Below, piece after piece: positions 27,341-33,833 of a stretch of DNA of 33,833 nucleotides. Position 1 is the stretch's first letter; each line of letters opens with the position of its first letter. The notes under the pieces are model-generated. The model had not been told where the DNA came from. It did no database searches and worked only from the letters and a program-made list of their open reading frames with translations. The stretch comes from an uncultured Flavobacteriales bacterium (GTDB taxonomy: Bacteria > Bacteroidota > Bacteroidia > Flavobacteriales_D > CALLUQ01): contig CALLUQ010000065.1 in the NCBI GenBank assembly GCA_938010565.1, positions 1-33,833 on the forward strand, given 5' to 3'. Position numbers and translations under genes: made by a program.

Positions 27341-28444
27341 GAGGTTCCCGGCTTTGTAGAGCACTATGCTAAATTTGAACAACAAACCACCATCAATGGT
27401 TATGCTCCCAGTGCAATTTTCAACTATTCACGGGCAGTTGCCAAGATCAGCTTGCACTTTGGTAAATCGCTGCTGGACCTTGATGTCGATGAAGTCCATC
27501 CATTTTTTTATCATCTGGCTCAACAAAAGTCGGCTAGCAGTACTTATTTTAAGCACACCGTGTATGGGCTTCGTTTCTTTTTCCGGTTGTACGGTCCGGA
27601 AGACCGGGTGTTGAAAATGCCAACGGTAAGCAATGAACGCAAACTTCCGGTAGTCCTTTCACAGCGGGAACTTTGTTGTTTATTTCTCGCTCCACAAAGA
27701 CTTAAGCAACGGGGTTTATGAAGCCTGATCTATTCGGGCGGACTGCGTTTAGGAGAAGTAGTGAACCTGAAGTTAACCGATATTGACAGCCATCGGATGA
27801 CCATCCGCATTGCCAAAAGCAAAGGCAAGTACCTATTTCCAACTTATGCTTTAACCGATGTGTTCAAGGCAACGTTTATGAGTACTTTACGGGAAAAGGG
27901 CGTGGAAGTGCCACAGTCAATTGCCCGTCAGTTGTTTTGCAGAAGATGGGTGGTTTATGCTAAACAACCGTTTTTGGAAGCCTGCAAGGTAGTTGAATAC
28001 CTGGGACGTTATACCCATAAAATAGCCATTAGCAACCACCGGATTACCAACACATCAGCCTGCAGCCAGGCACGTTTTAAGTGGAAAGATTACCGGGATG
28101 GCAACAGAAAAAAGGGTATGAGCTTGCATGCCCAGGAGTTCCTTCGTCGTTTTTCTCAGCATATTTTGCCATCCCGGTTTGTACGTATCCGGCATTATGG
28201 GATGCTTTGCTCGCGTAACAAAACCACCTTACTGAATCTGGCCCGGCAATGCTTTGGCATACAGCACTGGCAGCGGCCTACCAAAGAAGATGCACAAACC
28301 CAAGTATTTGATCGCCTTGGAATAACTTCGGGCCAGTGCCCTTATTGCAAGCAGGGCACACTGGAAGTAGTGCAAATTATTGAGCCAAAACGTAGATCGC
28401 CAACTGCTGTGATTACTCCAAACTATCGTTTTCATGCTGCATAA
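27341..28444 (+). pseudogene. In-frame fusion of an IS91-associated tyrosine integrase (N-terminal) and an IS91-family transposase (C-terminal), with one internal stop
   Basis: Single frame: EVPGFVEHYAKFEQQ...RLKQRGL*SLIYSGGLRLGEVVNLKLTDIDSHRMTIRIAKSKGKY|LFPTYALTDVFKATFMSTLR...KVVEYLGRYTHKIAISNHRI. TGA at 27718-27720. Confidence 0.8.
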
Positions 28445-28901
28445 CCCCAGCATACTTGCAATTAGTAAGGTAATCATCTATGGCCTGGCCCCTGCTAAAT
28501 CAAGTCAAATTAGAGTAAAGTTAATGGCTCGGAAGGTCGGTAAGGTTGTTGGGGTGCAAGATGATGCCCTATACCAATCAAAAATAGGGTAGTTTCAGGA
28601 AGTGGAACGCTTTCGGGGCGCTTGCTATCGCACACCAACCGTTATTTTCCTTGGATTTTAAATTTTCAGCCGGTCTGATGAAGCCTCCAACTGCTAAGTC
28701 CGTTTTTGTTTTCCAATAGACTTTGAAATGCTCTGTTTTTCATGAGGCAGCGTTAAAACCTGCTTTGATTTTAGCGCACGAACTTCAACAACATTCTTCT
28801 TATCGCTTGGTAAAGCCTCATAATGTGATCCGGCCTTAAATCCACCTTTTTGATTTTTAGGAGCAGGCCCGTTTATCAAAACGGACCCCAAAAGCCAGCG
28901 G

Positions 28902-29379
28902 GTGGAACTTAACTCGAAAAAAATAGAAGAAGACCAAAAGTATGATGGATTTAAAGCGATTGTTACTTCCACAGCATTAAGCGTAGAGGAATGGATAGAG
29001 AAGTATGCAGACCTCTATCAGGTAGAGCATGCTTTTGGAACATTTAAAAGCGACTTGGAAACCCCACCCCGTGTTCCACTGGACCAACCAACAGGCCAGA
29101 GAACATGTGGCCACCTGTTTTTTAGCATATCCATTCCTGAATTATCTCAGGAATACCACCAGGCTGAGCCAAAGACAAATTGCCAAAGCACCGGATGCCA
29201 CGCAGCTGCCAGAGGTCAAAGAGGACCAGACAGAGAAACTGCTATATATGAGGTCTAAGGTATCTGAAGATCAACAAACCATAGCCAGACCTCTGAAATT
29301 AGTAGTGCCAAGAGATCTTACAACACAAAGCATTATTAATCAGATTTTTAATCTGAAAGCGGCATCCGGTAAAAAATAA
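28902..29379 (+). pseudogene. IS4-superfamily (IS1634-like) transposase C-terminal remnant, frameshifted
   Basis: Frame 1: YDGFKAIVTSTALSVEEWIEKYADLYQVEHAFGTFKSDLETP. Frame 2: HPVFHWTNQQAREHVATCFLAYPFLNYLRNTTRLSQRQIAK... Shift at the C-rich run near 29060-29070. Confidence 0.75.
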
Positions 29380-29558
29380 AATGAATTGAGAGCTAGGTTG
29401 TTACACCTATAGACGATCAAAGTCAAGAAAAGCAACCGCATCCGATGAAATAAAAAATGAAATCCGCCGAAGAAAACCCATCGTACCGAAGAACAAATGC
29501 AGATCCATTTTTCCTCTCCGGGTATGGAATGAGGACACCCCTTCCTGCACGGCATTTT

Positions 29559-31355
29559 TTATTCTCCGGAAAAGTCTTGCAACAATTTTCGGTAGGCGGA
29601 AAAGAGCTTGGATTTGGATACAAAGCCGACGTATTTCCCTCGATTTACTACCGGTAAATTCCACGCCCGGGTAGATTCGAATTTTTCCATCACGGTTTCC
29701 ATCGCATCGGATTGTTTGATCACATCGGGGGGCTGCACCATAAAATCATATACATGCACTTCTTCGTAAAGATCACGATCGAACATGATCTTACGAATAT
29801 CATCCAGCAGCACAATGCCCGTCAACCGGTCTTCATGGTCGAGTACCGGAAAAATATTTCGGTTGGAGCTGGCTACTACCTGAACCATTTCTCCGAGGCT
29901 GGCTTCCGCTTTAACGGATTTAAGATCGTTTTCAATTTCCGATTTTAACTCCATTAGGGTGAGCACTGCCTGATCTTTGTTGTGTGTGATAAGCGCCCTG
30001 TGCCTGGCCAGTTGCACCGTATAGATGGAATGCCGCGAAAACAACCGGGCCACCGAATAAGAAATAGCCCCGGTAACCATTAAGGGTACAAATAACTCGT
30101 AACCGCCCGTGATCTCTGCGATCAGGAAAATGGCGGTCAGGGGGGCATGCAGAATACCGGCCATCAGGCCCGCCATCCCGACAAGGGAAAAATGGGTTTC
30201 GTCGAGTTTAAAGCCAAACATGTTTATAATGCGAACGTAGAAGTAGCCCAATACACTGCCCATAAAAAGGGCGGGTGCAAAAATTCCGCCTACTCCGCCA
30301 ATGCTCAATGTAATGGTGGTAGAAACGGCTTTAAAAAGAAAGAGCAGCAACAAAAAAGCACTGACCACAAAAATGTTGTCTTTCCTGAAAAATCCAAAAA
30401 CTTCACTATCGAAAACCGCCTCCGGTCTTCCCCCGATCAAGGCCTTTATCATTTCATAGCCTTCTCCGTAAAGGGGAGGAAAAACAAAAAGAATGCCCCC
30501 CAGTATCAAACCACCGATAATGGCTTTTTTATAAGGCCGTACTACCTTTTCGATAAGGCCCGAGGTAAAGTTGTGCACTTTTGTAAAACCCAGCGAAACC
30601 AACCCTGTAAAAACCCCCAGGAACACGTAAAAGGGCATGTCGTTGATCACAAACTTATGGCGAAGGTCGAAATGGAACAGTGTGTCTTCTCCCATAAACA
30701 ACGTACTGATGGTTACCGCAGCAATGGAAGCCAGCAAAAGCGGAACGAGGGAAGCCATGGTAAGATCGAGCATGATAACTTCGATGGCAAATACAATAGC
30801 GGCTACCGGTGCTTTAAAAATGGCTGCCATAGAACCCGCAGCAGCACAACCTATCAGCAAGGTTTTTACCTGGTAGTTCATGCGCATCATTTGGCCCAGG
30901 TTGGATCCAAATGCACTGCTGGCAGCTACCGTGGGAGCCTCCAGCCCTGCCGATCCCCCAAAACCCACGGTTAAAGCAGCAGTTAAAGCCTGTGACCAGA
31001 TGTTGTGTTTTTTTAACAGGCCTTTGCGTTTTGAAATGGCATAAAGGGTGGTGGGAATGCCCGGGTATATCCGTTGGCGGATAACAAAACGAATGACCGT
31101 TATGGTAAGCAGGATGCCGATGAGCGGAAAAGCAAAAAAGAGGTACTTGTGAAATTCTTGTACGGCACCCTTGGTGATCAGTTCCTGTATGAGGCTTACG
31201 GCATTCTTGATCACCACGGCCATTAATCCCGCAGCACAGCCGGTGAGTATGCTCAGAAACAAAACAAATTGTTTCTGCTTGATATTTCTGAGGCGCCAGG
31301 ACAAAAACCGCCGGAGCAGAACATGCAGCAAATGGAAATGAAAAAACCGGAACAT
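29559..31355 (-). CDS. ClC-type chloride channel/antiporter with C-terminal CBS domains
   Basis: GFGGSAGLEAPTVAASSAFGSNLGQ, GGVGGIFAPALFMGSVLG, AGILHAPLTAIFLIAEITGGY; two CBS-like repeats. Start moved to MFRFFHFHLLHVLL. Confidence 0.92.
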   Translation of the reverse strand: MFRFFHFHLLHVLLRRFLSWRLRNIKQKQFVLFLSILTGCAAGLMAVVIKNAVSLIQELITKGAVQEFHKYLFFAFPLIGILLTITVIRFVIRQRIYPGIPTTLYAISKRKGLLKKHNIWSQALTAALTVGFGGSAGLEAPTVAASSAFGSNLGQMMRMNYQVKTLLIGCAAAGSMAAIFKAPVAAIVFAIEVIMLDLTMASLVPLLLASIAAVTISTLFMGEDTLFHFDLRHKFVINDMPFYVFLGVFTGLVSLGFTKVHNFTSGLIEKVVRPYKKAIIGGLILGGILFVFPPLYGEGYEMIKALIGGRPEAVFDSEVFGFFRKDNIFVVSAFLLLLFLFKAVSTTITLSIGGVGGIFAPALFMGSVLGYFYVRIINMFGFKLDETHFSLVGMAGLMAGILHAPLTAIFLIAEITGGYELFVPLMVTGAISYSVARLFSRHSIYTVQLARHRALITHNKDQAVLTLMELKSEIENDLKSVKAEASLGEMVQVVASSNRNIFPVLDHEDRLTGIVLLDDIRKIMFDRDLYEEVHVYDFMVQPPDVIKQSDAMETVMEKFESTRAWNLPVVNRGKYVGFVSKSKLFSAYRKLLQDFSGE

Positions 31356-31487
31356 GACAGGCGAAAGTAACAACTCATCTCCCCTTTCCGGTATTTTATA
31401 TCCTCTTTTTTGCACTTTGTTGTGTTGATACGCCGGTGGCTTCTTCTTTGGCAGGATCACATGTTGTATTTTGCCGTTGTTTATTTT

Positions 31488-31495
31488 TAGCTTTG
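31488..31495 (+). promoter_or_regulatory. -7-like TAGCTTTG element upstream of the dehydratase
   Basis: Matches TAnnTTTG; a TTG lies about 21 nt upstream. Supports the GTG start at 31513. Confidence 0.4.
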
Positions 31496-31512
31496 TTTTA
31501 AACCGAGACCCT

Positions 31513-32454
31513 GTGAAACCTACTGCCGGGGAATTAAAAGCCACTGCACAACGCCTTGCGCCTTATGTTTATAAAACACCTGTTCTCAGCAGTAGGTGGT
31601 TAAACGAAATGGCGGGGGCGACAGTTTTCTTCAAATGTGAAAATTTTCAGCGCACGGGCGCATTTAAAATGCGGGGGGCTACCCATGCCATTCTCAAGTT
31701 GAACGATGCGCAAAAAGCCAAGGGTGTGGCCACCCACTCTTCCGGCAACTTTGCACAAGCGGTGGCGCTTGCGGCAAAAATATTCGGGATTAAAGCGCGT
31801 ATTGTAATGCCCCGCAATGCCCCGGAAGTAAAAAAAGCAGCGGTGTTGGGGTATGGCGCGGAAATCACTTATTGCGCACCCACCTTAGTAGCCCGTGAGC
31901 TTACGCTGGAAAAGATTGTAGCCGAATTTGGATGCACTCCGTTGCATCCTTACAACGATTATGATGTGATTGCAGGCCAGGGTACAACGGTTATGGAGTT
32001 GCTGGAAGAGTTACCGGATATCGAGGCTATTTTCTGTCCCGTAGGTGGCGGTGGGTTGATCAGCGGAGCAGCTTTAGCAGCCCATTATTTTGGCCACGGC
32101 ATTTCGGTTGTTGGAGCAGAGCCTTTTGGTGCCGATGATGCCTGGCAATCTTTTTGCACGGGCAAGCGGGTGTCTCAGCTGAACCCCAATACCATTGCAG
32201 ATGGTTTGCGCACCTCTCCGGGTGATAAAACGTTCCCCATTATTCAGCAATACGTTTCGGAGATCATCCGGGTACGGGAGTCGGAGATCATCGGTGCAAT
32301 GCGGCTGATCTGGGAACGGATGAAGATCATCGTTGAGCCTTCGGCTGCGGTGCCTTACGCTGCTTTATTGCGGGAAAAGGAACGTTTTTCAGGTAAAAAA
32401 ATCGGAATGATCATTTCCGGGGGAAATGTGGATCTAAAAAAATTGCCTTTTTAA
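31513..32454 (+). CDS. PLP-dependent threonine/serine dehydratase or serine racemase family
   Basis: FFKCENFQRTGAFKMRGA PLP-lysine motif, ATHSSGNFAQAVALAAK, PVGGGGLISGAALA. GTG start inferred. Confidence 0.9.
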   Translation: MKPTAGELKATAQRLAPYVYKTPVLSSRWLNEMAGATVFFKCENFQRTGAFKMRGATHAILKLNDAQKAKGVATHSSGNFAQAVALAAKIFGIKARIVMPRNAPEVKKAAVLGYGAEITYCAPTLVARELTLEKIVAEFGCTPLHPYNDYDVIAGQGTTVMELLEELPDIEAIFCPVGGGGLISGAALAAHYFGHGISVVGAEPFGADDAWQSFCTGKRVSQLNPNTIADGLRTSPGDKTFPIIQQYVSEIIRVRESEIIGAMRLIWERMKIIVEPSAAVPYAALLREKERFSGKKIGMIISGGNVDLKKLPF

Positions 32455-32542
32455 TTCGATTTCGATACTAACTTGAATCGAATAAGAGTTTTTTGGGGTT
32501 ATTCAACTAGATGTATTAATTTTAGAATCGTGGTTCTGGCCC

Positions 32543-32676
32543 AGAAATAGTTTCTATTTACATGGTGGATTTTTGAAGGTTCTGCAGGTTGTGTTGATGC
32601 AGGTTGTAATGCAGCAGGAAATGTAAGAAATTATGTAAAGAGCCAACGATATACAATTCTAACTGTAGAATACTAA
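32543..32676 (+). pseudogene. C-terminal tip of an L,D-transpeptidase-like (Tlde1/DUF2778-type) toxin, frameshifted
   Basis: RNSFYLHGGF then, after a 1-nt shift in the T run at 32570-32574, FEGSAGCVDAGCNAAGNVRNYVKSQRYTILTVEY*; the HGG...GSAGC(I/V)D motif carries the His and Cys. Confidence 0.55.
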
Positions 32677-32677
32677 G

Positions 32678-33055
32678 ATGAAGTACTCAATACTTTCATT
32701 ATGGCATGTACTTTTTTTTCTTCTGCTTTTTGTTGTTTCACACATAATAGAAGCAGAAGAAAATATTTTGCGGGTAATCAAACTAATACTGTTAGTTGTA
32801 ATTTCTATTGTTCAGATTAAATTTTTGGCTAAGAAAGCAGTTTTAAATCATATTCTCTACAGTATAATTAGTCTGCTAATCATTTTTGAACTGTTTAAAT
32901 TTATGGAGTTTTCTTTGGGTTTTCTACCAAAATATGGGGAGGTGCCGTTTATATGGAGCATCTTACTATCTCTTGTTGTATTCTCCATGTATGTTATGGG
33001 TTTGTATTTAGTGCAGAGGCTATTTTTAAAGATGAGTCGTTACTTCTTACAGTAA
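32678..33055 (+). CDS. Small integral membrane protein, candidate immunity protein
   Basis: 125 aa, about four hydrophobic segments; ATG 1 nt after the toxin-tip stop (TAA G ATG). Confidence 0.6.
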   Translation: MKYSILSLWHVLFFLLLFVVSHIIEAEENILRVIKLILLVVISIVQIKFLAKKAVLNHILYSIISLLIIFELFKFMEFSLGFLPKYGEVPFIWSILLSLVVFSMYVMGLYLVQRLFLKMSRYFLQ

Positions 33056-33244
33056 GAATCTAATTTATCCTTTGCCCTGAGAAAGCTCCTACGGTATTTC
33101 TTATGGAATAGTGTGGCATGAAGATTATGTGTTTTTTCACAAACAAATTCTTGCAAAAACACTGTCAAGGTGATGCAAAGGCAGTCCCCTCTTCCATCTT
33201 TCTTGACGACACCCTGTCAATTCGCAGGATACGGGGATGGTGGA

Positions 33245-33541
33245 CTAAAAATATTTCGGCATATCCCGGCTACCGTGCAAAATGCGCACAATACGAACAC
33301 CCCCCTTAAGGAGGCGGTAAAAAATAATATGATGCTCTTTGAGAAAACTTCTCAGTCCTTTTTTGATATCTGCTCTGTCTCGTCCTAATTTTGGATTTTC
33401 CGCAAGTGCCGCAAGTAAGTCAAATGCCTTATCAAAAGACGAAACATAGGATCCCGCCTGTTCTAAACCAAACTCGGCTTCGGTATAGTCAAATATATGT
33501 TCTAAATCACGGGCGGCTTTTTGGGATAAATGCCAAATCAT
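33245..33541 (-). CDS. ParE/RelE-superfamily toxin
   Basis: MIWHLSQKAARDLEHIFDYTEAEFGLEQAGSYVSSFDKAFDLLAALAENPKLGRDRADIKKGLRSFLKEHHIIFYRLL...VRIVRILHGSRD. Confidence 0.92.
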   Translation of the reverse strand: MIWHLSQKAARDLEHIFDYTEAEFGLEQAGSYVSSFDKAFDLLAALAENPKLGRDRADIKKGLRSFLKEHHIIFYRLLKGGVRIVRILHGSRDMPKYF

Positions 33542-33777
33542 AACGATGATCTGCGCTCTTTTAATTTCTTTGATGCAATATCAGTAGCGGATAACGGACT
33601 GGCAGGGCTGTCCCAGCCTTTTTCAACCTCTTTTCGTAACTCGTCAATGATACGGTTACGGTAAATTTGGTGCAAGCGTAGCGCGTCCCGTACCAGCTCA
33701 CTGGCATTCTGGTAATCCCCGCTCTCTAGTTGCGCTTTAATATAATCTTCCTGTTTCTGCGTTAAACTGACATTCAT
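33538..33777 (-). CDS. ParD-like antitoxin
   Basis: MNVSLTQKQEDYIKAQLESGDYQNASELVRDALRLHQ; ATGA overlap with the toxin. Confidence 0.92.
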   Translation of the reverse strand: MNVSLTQKQEDYIKAQLESGDYQNASELVRDALRLHQIYRNRIIDELRKEVEKGWDSPASPLSATDIASKKLKERRSSL

Positions 33778-33833
33778 AATAAATCCCCTTTTTCTGTAAG
33801 CATAACAAATATATCCATATTTAGCAGATATAG

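Noticed and set aside
28694-28972. 92-aa minus-strand ORF opposite the IS1634-like remnant
   Set aside because: Partly antisense to the transposase remnant; the rest has no recognisable family, so not called.
30147-30974. 275-aa plus-strand ORF
   Set aside because: Antisense to the ClC channel; low-complexity, Lys/Asn/Gln-rich shadow translation.
33118-33388. Plus-strand ORFs 63 and 72 aa
   Set aside because: Overlap the convincing ParE gene on the minus strand, with no motif.
1-33833. CRISPR array or cas genes
   Set aside because: No regularly spaced direct repeats and no Cas-like protein seen.
1-33833. rRNA genes, or a reverse-transcriptase/retron-type system
   Set aside because: No rRNA-like sequence and no RT motif (e.g. 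YADD) in any listed ORF.

Overview
Chromosomal window from a Bacteroidota-type genome. This assignment rests on PorU, PorV and GldJ homologues, TAnnTTTG promoters and the gene content. Most of it is ordinary core sequence: panD / LPG-synthase-like membrane protein / rfaE2 / radA on the minus strand; a VTC-domain polyphosphate-polymerase-like gene overlapping a DUF4956 membrane gene; ispF; the type IX secretion and gliding block porV-porU / gldJ-murF; acyl-CoA dehydrogenase; anmK; a Glu/Leu-type dehydrogenase; nhaD; exbB-exbD-tonB-like-folC; tRNA-Val(TAC); a ClC channel; and a PLP-dependent threonine/serine dehydratase. The accessory parts hold: (i) about 1 kb between panD and the VTC gene that reads as a collapsed Rhs-type polymorphic toxin (DUF6531-like fragment, toxin tip with a 5-bp duplication frameshift, immunity-like remnant); (ii) after the dehydratase, the C-terminal tip of an L,D-transpeptidase-like (Tlde1/DUF2778-type) toxin with a 1-nt frameshift, followed 1 nt later by an intact small membrane protein that could be its immunity protein; (iii) a mobile-element graveyard from tRNA-Val to about 29.4 kb (integrase halves, three transposase remnants, an in-frame tyrosine-integrase/IS91-transposase fusion); (iv) two ParDE-type toxin-antitoxin pairs. 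The best leads are the two toxin/immunity remnants and the VTC-DUF4956 pair. I saw no clearly unprecedented large system. All family names come from reading motifs by eye; no database search was run.
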